Assembly: GCA_963930655.1 (NCBI GenBank)
Contig: OZ005609.1
Location: 12,010,501-12,074,500 of the forward strand
Source: Myrica gale
Lineage: Eukaryota; Streptophyta; Magnoliopsida; Fagales; Myricaceae
DNA length: 64,000 bases
Direction: 5' to 3'
This document shows, piece after piece, positions 35,314 to 48,200 of this stretch. The first letter of the stretch is position 1, and every line of letters begins with the position of its first letter. The notes below the pieces were generated by a model. It was not told where the DNA came from. It saw only the letters and a list, made by a program, of their open reading frames with translations, and ran no database searches. The translations under genes were made by a program, and so were the position numbers.

Positions 35314-38126
35314 ATATTAAACTTCATAATGTTCATTCATTGTGATGTGTTTCTGTAATAAAGCATCCAATCCTTAACAGTTATAAATTGTTTCAAAGTG
35401 CCATTTAGACACATCTAAAGATACATACTAGTTGGTTATTCATCACAGTTGCCCAGAACTAGCTACAATTGCAGCTTCTTTTCTCTCAGTGTGTGTATTT
35501 AAAAGAAGTAGAAAGAAACTTGTGAAGAGATTCAGTTAGCACAAGGGAGTCAGACAGTTGAGGTTCTGAAACATATATTAATGAACTTTACCTCTTTGAC
35601 ATCCATACATTAATGTAAAAGTGGAGAAAGATATGCGATTGACATATAGATGTCAAACAGTTCAGGTTCTTAAACACCAGTTAAGGACAAAAATTTACCT
35701 TTTGGACATATTTCACACACAATGAGTATCCGTGGTTATAAGTCGTGGTACAGAGGAAAATCATCTGTCCAGTTGTCTGATATTTTGAATCTGATGGTGC
35801 TTATGCAATGATGTGCCGTCTGTGGTTGTGAACTAAGTAATACTAGATGAGTTGAGGCAATTTGAGGATATTATTTTTGTTCTATAGCCTTAATGGCTTG
35901 CATCAAGCAGTATCAAGTCAATTAGTCCTTGTGACCTTGAAATTCTTTTATGTTTATAAGCTGAGCTAAACTACTTGCTATGTTTGTGCCCTGGATAAAG
36001 TTGCAAGCCTTATTGATGCTCTACCCACTTTGGTTCATAGAGGCGGAGAACTGCTTTGGATGAACTCAACATGCGCAGTATTTTTAAAGAGGATGATGTC
36101 ATTTGTGTAAGTCCTCTCATACATATTATTGACCTATTCCTGAAAAAACAAATCCTTTATCAATCTCTTGTGGAAAATAATGCTTCTTTTGCTGGGCTGA
36201 AGTTCGTGGTTTCCAGCGTGATGGCTTACACCTCCAAGCAAGAAGTCAGATGTATAGCAAGGTTCGTCCATTCATAATTGTTTGAATGGCTCATTTTGCC
36301 TGGACAAAGACAGACGAAGGAAAGTCTTTTTTCTCCAAGTAAATCAAAGAGGAAATAAAGTTGAAGCAGAGGAAAAAAAGGGTTGGAAGAAGTTCATTAG
36401 GTCTGGGATCTTAAAAATGAAATTCATGAGGCAAGGAAGAAATTTACCCAAATTTGGTTTATGTGACAGGCTCCCAAAAGCTAGAAGGTAATTGTAATCT
36501 GTTGATCCCTGTTATTGCCAGAGCTAGAGTGGTAGCTTTTAGAGCATTCTAGGCATGTAAAGCTTCTCATTTGCATGATCATGTGATAACTCCTAAAGCA
36601 AACTAAAGGTTCTTTGTGTGTTATAGATTTCATTCTATTAATTGAATATGTCGACATCAATATTAGATTAGAATCATGCGGTCAAATAACTGGCTCTTCT
36701 GGCCTTTTTTTAAAAAAAAAAATCTTTTGGGTTACCTTTCTTCTTCTTCTTTTTTGTGGTTATTATTTATGTTGTTAGTTCACAGCATCGTCTTTACCAT
36801 TGATGTTTGCTACAATTACTCTCTAGTAATGTTAGTGTTTTGCATTACAGCTTGAGAGGGGTTAAGAGACGCAAGCAGCATTTCCATCATCTATAACAAT
36901 ACGGTGTGGACTTAATATTTGGCTGCAATGGATTCATCTGGGTTGGCGAACATGTTGAAGCCAGAGATGATATGGTAGAGGATCAGGGGAATAAACCCAA
37001 GTGGCGCAGAATGTTAAATCTAACAGAAATTACATGTCTCTTGAAGAGCAAGAACGAACTTACACTCCGATAGAAACGAGGCAGAACATATGTAGAGTTG
37101 CAAATGACATCCGTGTATTGTCTATTTTAGGCTTCAATATAAGCATTGAAGTGGTCCTGGAGACGGCCAACTTGAGCAGCTCTTTGAATCTTGATATTAA
37201 TGAGATGCTTGGTTCAGAGTTCTGTGTTCTGGTTGCAGAGGGAGAGGCTGAACGGAGAAGCTTAACAAAAAAAAGGGGATGATCCTAGTATCTCAATTTC
37301 ATGGCTGTGTTTAGAGAAGCTTCCACCTATCTCCGTCCCCATTGATTTTTTTTTTTATAAACTGAACAATATACAAGTTAGGGGGAGTTTGTTGTCTAGT
37401 AGAAAGGATAATCGTATAGCATACAAAATTGTATTTTGTCTAGATCATGGCAATTATTTATGCTGCTAAGTTGACAGATATATGTTGGTGTTTGCCTTGG
37501 ACATCATGGAAAATTACCACTATATTGGAGAGAGAATTTTGGGGATTGCTAGTGAAAATGAGGTCGCTGGGCACATAGGATCCAATCAAATTTGTCTTGA
37601 GCGTCTCATACCAATTTTTCTCTGCCTTGGACATGTGGAGAGAAGAAATAAAGTGAATGTCACTGTCACTCTCCTACTAACAAGGAAAGTCAATTGGAGA
37701 TTAAAAAAAAAGGAAAGGAAATTGGAAAACTTCGAAATAAAGGCTTTCCGATATTAATTACTGCAAATTTTCCTCCACTCGTGCACTATCCCAATGAGTT
37801 GAAAAAACAATCCTATAACAAGATTAAAATGGTCAACAGCCCTATATATCAACATTCCAGCACCTTCTCTTACCAACACGACTTCCAGAATTACCACTTG
37901 TATTGTATCAACTATCAAATAAGTTCCAGAACATGTGTCATGGTAAACAAGAGTGCAATTCCTTCTTTTTGTGTCTTAACATCTATCACATTCCATCTAC
38001 AATGGAAACTCTGAGAATTGGCAAGTCCCCTGTTTGGTTCTGAGAGAATTGGCAAGAGTACGAGAAACAGAGCCTTTCTTGACCTTTTAAGGAAGTAGGT
38101 TATTCGCAAACAGAACTTTCATCACA
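35314..38126 (+). pseudogene. RRP4: Partial duplicate of the RRP4 3' half and downstream flank
   Basis: Colinear with about 12102-15822, introns included, so it is a DNA-level copy and not a retrocopy. Exons 5, 6 and 7 are recognisable at about 36043-36108, 36197-36262 and 36851-37282; exons 1-4 are missing. It cannot encode RRP4: the exon 6 acceptor CCAG has become CTGG, exon 7 has a 29-base deletion right after GAGAGGGG (frameshift), and a GAA has become TAA shortly after (CATCTATAACAA). The segment holding the last ABP1 exon has been deleted (counterpart of about 15447-15755). The LINE in intron 4 of the true gene is absent here. Confidence 0.92.
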
Positions 38127-38129
38127 AAT

Positions 38130-38280
38130 TCTATTCCTTCAAATATCACGGTTGCTACCATTACTCAGTCCAGTGCAGCCGTCCTTCCTCCATCTTCACC
38201 GGAGATTCTATCACAACCAGCAGTTCGAACAAACCATTTTCCTGCCACCCACATCCTCCATGGCAGCTACTGTTTTTCAC
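38130..38280 (+). mobile_element. L1-type LINE 5'-end fragment (LINE I)
   Basis: About 150 bases resembling the 5' end of LINE D (29970-30082): AAATATCACGGTTGCTACC, GGAGATTCTATCACAACCAG and CACATCCTCCATGGCAG. It starts four bases after the RRP4 duplicate ends. No ORF or tail remains. Confidence 0.65.
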
Positions 38281-38858
38281 TGCATTATTGGCACTACACA
38301 GGCATTTTGTCTCATTTTTATTTTGTAGATTATACATTCTAAGCATATTGTATTTTCATATTTTATAGTCAATTTGGTAGTCCGACCATTAGCAGTACTG
38401 GTCCAACAATAATGACTAGCAATGGCAGGCAGCAGCAACTGAAGTTGTTTTTGCGATGTGTACGCACTGAGTGAATGACACGCAGCAATTCAGGACTCAC
38501 TCTGCCCAAAGTGCTAATGAGTTGCTTTCTCAAAATGAAGTGTGAACTCTATATATACAAGTTACACATTCGAGGACAAACACACCCCAAATGGGACAGA
38601 AGAGAAGACCGAAATGAAATATATGGAGATCTTTCCCAGATGCCAAACTTGGAAGCAGTCGGCAGATATTTAGCAGGAAAGGAAGTATCCCTGTTTCCCC
38701 AGGGTGAGGCAATCCCTTGAGCCGCCATCGTTCGTCAAAATCAAGCTGATCAAGAATGGGCTTTAAACGTCGGACGTGCACCGTGAGCTATAAACTTGAG
38801 AACCATATGATTGTGATGACAGCATCGATCCAATTGAAGATAATCACCACTTGACTTC
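38281..38858. other. Intergenic region downstream of RPH1
   Basis: Holds the RPH1 3' UTR at its right end. The stretch GATGTGTACGCACTGAG near 38455 faintly recalls LINE D near 30390, so LINE-derived DNA may reach that far. No gene is supported. Confidence 0.4.
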
Positions 38859-40071
38859 CTAGTCTGTTTTCTGACGCCACCCAAGCTGAAGAAACAGAGT
38901 AGGTTTCAACTGGGGGAAAAAAGAAGACAGACAAAACTAGGGAAACTAAAGCCAAAATCTCTGCAGATTACCTTCCATGCGTACATTCCAAGGAAGGCTA
39001 TAGTATCTGCAGACCAAACAAGGGCAAACGACTTCCAAAAGAATGGGATTGCAACATTTAGTAATGGGACGAGGAGAAAGAGATAATTAAGAGCTTCTTT
39101 CTCATTCTTCGAGCAGTCTCGAGCCCGGAGTGAAGGAATTGCTGCAAAATGTAGAAATTGCTTCATAGGAGTTCAATCTTAAGCTGAAATGCGTTGTCTA
39201 GTACAAGCCATTTGCTGTTTAAAACCTCAAACTTGTTTTGGTAGATTCAACATTTCAGGCATGTTGAACAGAACCATAATTGATAAGAGAACTAACTTGG
39301 TTTTGAGATTGAAATTAGTGGAGGTATAACTTACTGAACATCCAAATAGACCACATTCCCATTAATCTCCAAATATCCGGTTCGTTTGACGGGAATATGA
39401 GATTAAAAGACAGAGCTCCACCCAACAACATCGACGCATAGCCTTGAACCTCAAAAACAGTATACAAGGCAGTTCCAGGTACAGCAGGGTTTTTGGTAGC
39501 TGTGGAAGCTCTTGGTGCAAAGGTTGCGGCAGTCTTTTGAACCACCTGTTGAGGAAATGTTGAATAGAAAGCCATCTTAATAGAAATTGGTCTGTGCTGT
39601 GTTAGTATAAGCAACTCCCACTCTTGCTTGGGTATCACATAAAATATATAAAATTAAAGAAAGAACGGGTTCACACATATAGATGAAGCATATGTTGCTG
39701 TTTCGCAAAAATAAAGAAACCCAGAAGTTTTTTGAACTGGGGGTTCTCGAAGTTATGTGAAGTTCAAACTTGAAGTTATAGGTTCGCCCAATAAAGAAGA
39801 ACAAGTGTGGACCGACTTTTTTGAGATCATTGTCGAGAGCAGCAGGAGCAGGGGATGGAGTAGCCTTCTCGCTTGCTTCATTGGGTTCTGCTTGGGTTTC
39901 TTCCTTGGGTTCCTCTACCGTCTGTGTGTCTATCTCACTGGGAGTGGTATGCAGTTTGAAGCTCTTGGTACGAGAGTAAGCATGGAACAAGCTGCGTCTG
40001 AGAATTGGAGTTGTGAAACGGAATCTTGAAATCTGGCTGTTGACCAGAGACGTTGGGATCAGCGTGTTCAT
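38859..40071 (-). CDS. RPH1: RESISTANCE TO PHYTOPHTHORA 1 (RPH1)-type chloroplast membrane protein
   Basis: A plant-specific plastid protein; its Arabidopsis relative is known for a role in defence against Phytophthora. Biochemical activity is unknown. Four exons join in frame: 39817-40071, 39335-39545, 38972-39141 and 38859-38885, giving 220 aa. The first 60 residues (MNTLIPTSLVNSQISRFRF...) are rich in S, T and R and poor in acids, as in transit peptides. An acidic linker (VEEPKEETQAEPNEASEKA) follows, then the conserved core FAPRASTATKNPAVPGTALY, VFEVQGYASMLLGGALSFNL, and two further hydrophobic segments, YLFLLVPLLNVAIPFFW and LVWSADTIAFLGMYAW, ending LGWRQKTD. The 27-base last exon was found by frame and splice sites. 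An ATG 21 bases upstream is possible, but the chosen one fits the family better. Confidence 0.88.
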
Positions 40072-40500
40072 GTTGCTCCAGCTGTTTCTCAACTAGTTCG
40101 CGTAGGGGCAGCGAGAGATAAGGAACGGAAGGCGCCTGAGCCAGAAAAACAAAACGGTAGAGTTTGACTGAAGAATGGTTCAATGAGAATTTGTTAAAAG
40201 GTCAAAAGAAAGGAGACTTGATTAAGAGGGCGTTTCTTTGTCGAAAAATTGGCATGCCAACGTTTCAGGTTTATATTTAAAAAATTATAAAATAATATTT
40301 CTTTTTTCATTAATTAATTTTTTTATTATAATATTAATTTAAATTTTTTCTCTTCACTTTTTCACCAACTCTTATAAAATATCTTTATTTTTTTACCAAA
40401 CACAATCCCCAAAACTTCCACAAACAAACACCACCTTTTGAAATTTTGAAGTTTAATAGTAAGTTTCTTAAATTTTTCCTTAAAAAATAATTTCATATCC

Positions 40501-40791
40501 AAACATGATCGATTCATGATGTTAAACAACACTCAAAATGATTTGATTGTCTAATGTAAGGAAACATGATCGGTTCATGATGTTAAACAACACTCAAAAT
40601 CACCGGCGGAGGCAGGGGGCGAACTGGGGCCACTGCCCCGGTTCACTCCCTAAAACAACAAATTTTTATACCTAAATTTTTTTATTTATTTTTTTTTCAA
40701 CTAAATTATTTTTTTACCATTTTTTTGCCCCCCATTAATCAGCTTCCTGCCTCCGCTTATGCTCAAAATGATTTGATTGTCTAATGTAAGG
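40501..40791 (+). repeat. 61-base tandem duplication, second unit split by a MITE
   Basis: Unit 1 (40501-40561) starts AAACATGATCGATTCATG and ends TCTAATGTAAGG. Unit 2 is 40562-40600 plus 40770-40791, again 61 bases once the hAT element and its duplicated target are removed. One substitution (GATCGA to GATCGG) separates the units. Confidence 0.9.
40601..40761. mobile_element. hAT-type MITE, 161 bp, 8-bp target duplication
   Basis: The direct repeat CTCAAAAT flanks it at 40593-40600 and 40762-40769. The inverted ends are CACCGGCGGAGGCAGG and, reversed, CATAAGCGGAGGCAGG (13 of 16 match), close to the CAGNGGCGGAG ends common in plant hAT elements. The interior is T-rich and non-coding. The neighbouring intact repeat unit shows the empty target site. 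Confidence 0.85.
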
Positions 40792-41539
40792 AGTAAAACT
40801 GCTTGTGCAGGCAGCTTATCAAATCAGCCTATTAAAAGGCACGATATCCATGATCCTCAAACTTAAGGAAGTTGAAAAAAACTTAACTAGAAGATTATAA
40901 GTTTTTGTTTTCTTAGAAGCATATCCTTTGGTTAAAATGTTTGAGGATGTTCAACTTCTATCTATTTTTAAAATTTTGATTAAATAAAATAATTTTAAAA
41001 TAATTTATTTTCTCGTCAGACTATATATTTTCATTATAATTAACATAAAAAATTTATTTAAATAATACTTCTTTTTACTTTTTCACTAAATTTCATAAAA
41101 TTTTACTTTTTTACTAATAAAATTACAATCCACCTCAATTTTTATAACATGTTTTAAAAAAATTGTAATTTTTCGTCAAATAATGATAAAATAATATCTT
41201 TCTACAGTCAAATTATCTTTTTTTCATTAAATAAATTAAAAAATTATCTGAAAGTATATCTCATAATTTTTTTTATTTTCTGCAAAACACCTCATAATTT
41301 TTTTTATTTACTCCCATAAAAATTGTACTTTGACATTACTTTCTCTCAAAATTCAATAAAATTCTAATGCACCTCGATTTTTATAATATTCTTAAAAGTT
41401 CTATAAAATTTATAATGTAATGTTGTTCTGACTGAGATGAAAAAAGCTAGCAGCAGACGAAACGAAAGAAGCCTTCCAACCTCAAACTTTTATATAGGTT
41501 CAAAATTTGAGTACGGGAAGTTATGAACAAAAAAATAAT

Positions 41540-41881
41540 TTATTTTTTCCGATATTCTGATATAGGATAACACCGCCTAGGAAAAATATTGCCCGGACCA
41601 ATTCGCTCTCCAAAAAAACGAAAAAAGTCATCCAACCTCGAGGGCCAATCGCGTAAAGAACTCTCCAAGAACTCTGATACCCATTGCACCGTTATACACT
41701 CAGCCGGCAAGCGCAATTCCCTAACACCATTCACGTCCCGCGACGTCTCAAATGGGAAAGACAAAAGCAACGGCATACGATGCAGCCAGGAAATAGAATA
41801 TGTGGATGATCCCCATGGGTCCAAACATAAAGCAAGCTTTTTTTGTTTTTTTTCGCCTGTGTCCCTTGTCGCCTTTACCAA
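41540..41881 (-). other. Unrecognised 113-codon open stretch, coding status unclear
   Basis: I do not recognise the product. The minus-strand frame reads with reasonable composition (LALCLDPWGSSTYSISWL, LRDWPSRLDDFFRFFGERI), and the plus strand of the same DNA is also open (41589-41924). It lies in the presumed promoter or leader of PIEZO, and the GC content is higher than its surroundings. It could be a gene fragment or the PIEZO 5' UTR read backwards. Confidence 0.2.
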
Positions 41882-42267
41882 TTACTCACTAAGCTTAATC
41901 TTGTTTCTCCTCTCACGTCTGTGACTTTCTGTTTGGACAAGTAGTTATAGACAATGGATTTCCTCTATTAGATTAATTATTTGACAATTGACATCGGTTT
42001 GATACTAATTCTTGATTTTTTACCTCACTTTTAGAGAACCCAGTTAACTAAATTCTATTTATTTCATTTTTAGTCATTGTCCATGAAACGGAGAAAACGT
42101 GGGCTACCATTTGTGATTTCAAATTGGTAATTTCTGGGAGATTTTGGAGTTGTCTGGAAATGGTTTTTCGTGATTGGGGTTTACGCTGAAATCCCATTAA
42201 CAGATTTGTCCAATGCAATGAATAAGTGATTTAATCGCAGTGATCGTATTGGCAGAAAGAGGCTCTA

Positions 42268-45200
42268 ATGGCGTACTTTCTCAGTGGGTTTGTATTGCCT
42301 CTGCTGCTCCTAATAGGTATGCTATGCAGTTGTCTTGGAAAGTTTATTCTGAGTTTTGTTATTTTGTGTTTCTCGTTTTGATAAGTGGTATCCCTATTTT
42401 TTTAAGCAACAAGACTTTTGTTGCTTAATTTGATTGGAAGATTATTTCTGTAAATTATCTGAATTAACCTAGACGATAAAATTAGAGTTCAACGCAAAAA
42501 CATATTGACTGAATTGAACTGTTGGTACTTAGGTGTGTGTTTTCTGCAGCGGTTTGAATGAACCCCTTTCGATTTTACAACTCAACTTTAAATGAATGAA
42601 ATTTGTACCATGTTTATATTGCATGTAACTTGCCATTCTGTCCAGTCATTTTTGATTGTAGTAGTATGGAGAAGAACGATTGAAGAGTGTTACCTCCTCT
42701 TAGCAGAAAGCTCTGTGGACGGGAAGCTTAGAAACACATCACATACCGATATTTAAACTTGTTTCTCAGCTTCATTAACGAGATGCTTTTCCCATAATTT
42801 GAGCGACTTTCAGTACTTTTCATCAGGAGTAAGTTATTTGACTTCGCATTTTTCCTCTTTGTCGCAGCTTCTGTAATCAACTGGAATTTGATCTCTCTGG
42901 TTGATTTGATAGCTTTTCTTCTCATTCAACATAATGCGACAAAAATAGGTAATCTCCTTTGTGCAGTATAGCAGATTCAGTTCTATATTATTATTGTTTT
43001 CGTGTAGCTTTAATACCATGTGCAATTGTTCTCGTATCTTTTCTCTTGGGTTGGGTGATGAGGGTGAGGTCGAAGGAGCTTTTGTCATAAGGAAATGGGG
43101 AGAAGGGATATAATGAGTGACAGTTCCATATTACTATCGAGCAGGAAGATTTTACTGCTAGTTGTGCTTTTATTCCTACCATATTCTTGTTTAGTTGCCT
43201 GTTGATTATACTGTAGTTATCTGAGTGTTTGCACTATCAATGGACTTATACAAAAGAAGTCCTTCGCTTAAACAATGTTTACTATGTCCCTAGTTTTGCT
43301 CAACACCGTGCTTGCCGGTACACGTAATGCTCTAGTTTGGCACATGATGCAATCATTATTATTGTACTAATTGTGCTAATACTTGTTTTTTCTTTTGCGT
43401 GGTAGGATATCGTTTCCGGTGGCGCTTTTTGTTATTATGGCCCATTATCATCTTTTCCTTGCTTGTCATTCTTTCTCAAGTAACATTTCTTGTTATATGG
43501 GCTTTTGAGGGAAACATATGGAGTACACCGGAAGCTTGGTGGGCAAAGCTGATTGGACTCATGATGTAAATCCTTATGCTTTTTAGGGAAATTACTCAAA
43601 AAGTCCATGTGGTTAATGCCTTTTCAAAAACTGCATTGTGATTTTACAATTCCCCTACATATCCTCGTGTTCACGTTTTTATCAAAATGACGTTTTCGTA
43701 AAACTTTGATTTCTCTATTGGAGATCAAAGGATAATGACCATTGTGCTCTTATTAAAAAGAAGTTACTAAAAAATTGAACAAAAACATTAAAAGTGGTTG
43801 GGCTCCCCTTTCCCTCAGTGGGCTCACCCACCTGTCGTGGAGGGGTCACTTGGGTAAGTGGGGTGAACGATCTATCCCATGGGTGGTGGTTTATTTTTTC
43901 CTCAAAAAAACTTTTTAGCATTGAACACATTATTGTTTTGGACAATTTTTTTGTCCCCATGGAGCTGTTATGCACTGTCCATTTGGAAAATAGATGGGAT
44001 TTGTATGGAAAGATGTATTTGATTACAGAGGGGAACACAAGGATTGCTGAGATTGTTTTTAAACTACGAGGAGGGATTTGAAAAACGCGATACCCTATGG
44101 ACGTTGGAGTATTTTCCCTATTTTTTGCGTTTCATTTCGTAATTGCTTTCTATGAAAACTGATGGTTTTCTTTATTGTGTACTATGCAGAGTTCATACCT
44201 GGAAATCTCCCTCTGTAATATATTTCTTGATTGTGCAAGTACTTGTGGTTTTTGTTGCTTTACTTGATATATACGGGAGTAGATTTGGTCTGGTTCCATG
44301 GCGGTCTTCTTGTTGGGGTCATTTCTTGTCAGTTATTGAACATTTAGGTTTGTAATTAGTCCACTGCATCAATAAGTTTTATACAAGTTATTTGAGCTTC
44401 CATTCTTTTTAATTATCTCCATCATGCCTATATTTTAATTCCAAGTGTCTGATGTCCGATACTGGAATTTAGAGTTGTCAATTGAACATGTTGTACTGAG
44501 GAGTTATACCAGAGCAATCGGTTCGCTTTCTTAAAGCATTCTGGGCGATTGAGGTGGAGGCAGCACTGGACTTCACTTTTCTTTTTTTTTTGGTGTAGAA
44601 GACATTGAATATTTAAGTTCTATATACTTGCCATGCTTGATGTCAAATAGACTATGCAGTAAAATTCTTGATTATCATTTCACTATTGGTTACTGGCATA
44701 GTATATGAACTATTTGTTCAGTTCAATTTATGTAGTCGAATCATAATTATTTTAACCATTCTTTCAGTTCAATTGCGTGGGTATAGCAAAAAATCATTTG
44801 CACTTACTTTTCAAGCTTGTTGAATGCCCTTCTAATTTGAGAACAAAGATGTACAAATCTAAAATGAGTGATATATTTGGTTTATTTAGTATGACATAGC
44901 TTTGTCATTGTTTTGAGTTGCATTCTCAACAAACTGGACAAACTTTGATCATGTGCTCAGAGAGAAGCAGGAGGGTTCTTTCCTGCAGAGAGTTGTTTCT
45001 TAGGCTGGTCTATTGCTTCATACCAGAAAAATAGGGGCTAGGGTATAATGATGACACCTTGAATTATAGTCAGGAATAAATTGACTTGACTTTAAATTTT
45101 ATCCAGTGAATAGTTTTTAGTCCTTCTTCCTTGGAAATAGATTTGGAGGTCTTCAGCCCCGCCTAGAGCATCCTTCTTTGTTTGGGAAGCCACTCACAGT

Positions 45201-48200
45201 AGAATCCTTACCACTGACAACTTGAGGAGGAGGGGAGTGTATTTGCTCGACTGGTGCTTTTTTTTTTGATAAATAAGCCAATCTCATTAGAAGAAACGAA
45301 AACAGTACAAGGTTTTATACCGAATCCGCTTAGTATAAACAAGCAACTAAACTAAGGAAATCCTGAAAATCAACAAAAGGGCATCCTAACATCGCATTAG
45401 CCCAAGAATAAAGAGTAAGTAACTAAAAACCCTGCAACTTAACCAAAGACAAAGAAACATCGTCAAAACATCTAGAATTCCTCTCCCTTCAAAGACACCA
45501 CCAAATACACAACGGAATCATTCTCCAAAGAGCCTTCGCAACCGGATTAGAAAGCTTCCTATGCCAAATCCACAACACATCAACCACCTTCTCCGGCATC
45601 ACCCAATGAAAATTAACAATGCTAAGAACATGGTTCCAAAGACCGCGAGCCAAGGAACAATGAAGTAACACATTTTTTTTTTGATAAGCAAGACAATTTT
45701 ATTAGAAAAAACGCACCAGTACAAGGGGCTATACCGAAGCCATTAGTTCAAACACGCAAGAAAACTGAGAAAATCATCAAAATCAACAAAGGGGCCATCC
45801 AACCAAGCATTAGCCCAACAAAATAGAGAAGATAACAAAAAGCCCTGCAACGTGACTAGAGAACAAGAACGACTCTCAAAGCATCTGTTGTTCCGCTCCC
45901 TCCAGAGGCTCTACCAAATACATTTTTTTTTTGATGACGAGGAAATTCCCCAAAGTCGGACCCTTTTGGCCCAACCCTGAAGTACAAATCCCGGCCCACT
46001 GGACCGACCCCACAACCCAGGGAGCAGATAAGTCAAGGGCGATAATGGGAATGTTGGGGCTCGAACTTGGGACATGTTAGAACCCAAGGCGAAGCCTTAC
46101 CACCACACCAAATCCTTGGGGGTAGCTCTACCAAATACATGCAGGAATCATCCTCCAAATAGCCTTAGCGAAAGGGTTAGAGAACTTCCTATCCCAGCTC
46201 CACATCACATTCACCACCGTCGCCGGCATCACCCAACTGTAATTAACAATACTGAGAATATGGTTCCACAACCCTCTAGCCATGGTGCAATGAAGAAGCA
46301 GATGAGCGACCGACTCTCCATCACCCCGACAAAGATAACACCAGTCAGCCATATACATTCCCCTTCTCCGTAGATTATCAGTAGTAAGGATCCGCCCAAG
46401 CGTAGCCTCCCAAACAAAAAAGGAGACTCTAGATAGACATCTCGACCGCCACACGCCCTTCCACGGGAAAGGCACATCATTACCATCAGCAATACAGGCA
46501 TACATGGATCTCACCGAAAACCTCCCGTCCTTAGCCTCATTCCAACACATAGTGTCATCCACACCTCTCCTAATAACCATCCCATACAAAAGGGAATAAA
46601 AAGCCGAAAAGTCCTCCACTTCCCAATCGTTAGCAGATCTAACGAAATCAATGCTCCACACCGTAGACCCACCGTTCCCCACCATGCACTCCTCCACCAA
46701 AGCATCCTTGTGAGAAGCCACCGAGTAGACTACGGGAAACGCACAAGATAATGGTCTATCACCACACCACACATCATGCCAAAAGCTGACCCTATCGCCG
46801 TTACCCACCACAAATCTGATATGGTGACTAAAGACCTCCCAACCTCTGCTAATGAATCGCCACAAACTTACACCATAAGGTCCCCGCCAAGGGAGGGTCC
46901 TCCAACCGCCCAAAGAACAACCATATTTTGCTACAATAACCATCCTCCACAATCTGTCCCGCTCAAGAGCAAAGCGCCAGAGCCACTTGGACAAGAGAGC
47001 CTTGTTGAAAGCCACAATACTCCGAATTCCCTACACCCCATGCTGGACAGGAGAACACACCACATCCCACTTCACAAGATGGAGCTTACGCACATTACCA
47101 TCACAACCCCAAAGAAAATCCCTCTGAATTTTTTCCAACCGATTAGCCACCCCAACCGGAATAGGGAAAAGAGAAAGGAAGTAAGTAGGGAGACATGAGA
47201 GAGTAGACTTAATGAGCGTGAGTCTACCCCCTTTAGACAAGTGTAATCTCTTCCATCCTGCCAATCTCCTCTCCATCCTCTCAATAATGTCATCCCAGAT
47301 CTGAACACATTTGAAACTAACGCCCAACGGAAGACCAATATATTTCATAGGTAGCGAAGAAACACCACACCCCAATATATCAGCAAGCTCCTGAGTGTTA
47401 TGAACATTACCAATGGGAAGAACCTCGGACTTAGACAAATTAATCTTGAGTCCAGAGACCGCCTCAAAGCATAATAGGAGACAACGAAGATTCCGAAACT
47501 GATTCACATCCGCCCCACACAATACCAAGGTGTCATCCGCAAAAAGCAAGTGGGAGATGTTCACACTCCCCCCAGGGCAACCACCCACCACAAAACCCTC
47601 CAAACCACCGTGACCCACCACTCGCTCCATCATACGGCTAAAGGCTTCCATGAAAATGACAAACAGGAGGGAGAAAGAGGATCACCCTGCCGTAACCCAC
47701 GAGAGCTGCCAAAGAATCCTTCCGGACAACCGTTGATAACCACAGAGAATTTCACAGAAGATACACAGAATAAGATCCACCTGCATCATTTCTCCCCAAA
47801 ACCACATCTACGCAGCATATACAAAAGAAAATTCCAGTTAACATGATCATAGGCCTTCTGAATATCCAACTTACATAACATACCAGGTACCCCCGACCTT
47901 AACCTGGAATCAATGCACTCGTTGGCGATGAGTACCGAATCCAAAATCTGCCTGCCTTGGACAAAGGCATTCTGCGAAGGAGAAATAATCTTCCCCAAAA
48001 GAGGCCTCAATCTGTTAGCCAACACTTTGGCCAAAATCTTATACACACCCCCCACAAGGCTAATGGGGCGAAAATCCTTAAGCTCAATAGCCCCCGGCTT
48101 CTTCGGTATAAGGACGATAAAAGATGAATTAAGGCTCCTCACAAATTTGCCATCCCTTTCAAACTCATGGAACATCGCCAAAACATCTTCCTTAATAACC

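Larger units (their letters stand above)
40072..42267. other. Divergent intergenic region between RPH1 and PIEZO
   Basis: About 2.2 kb that must hold both promoters and the PIEZO leader. It contains a 61-base tandem duplication, a small hAT MITE, AT-rich text at 40980-41410 resembling 7380-7560, and an unexplained open stretch at 41540-41881. A CCAAT sequence lies at about 41644. Confidence 0.45.

Noticed and set aside
29974-35318. Eight-base AAATATTA repeats at both ends of LINE D as a target duplication
   Set aside because: The left copy continues into text shared with the LINE 5' fragment at 38130 (AAATATCACGGTTGC), so it is element sequence, not flanking DNA.
36043-37282. A second functional RRP4 gene
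   Set aside because: Exons 1-4 are missing, an acceptor is destroyed, exon 7 is frameshifted and carries a stop.
45924-46124. A functional tRNA gene
   Set aside because: The tRNA-like head lacks a credible cloverleaf, continues into a non-tRNA body and A-tail, and has target duplications, so it is a SINE.
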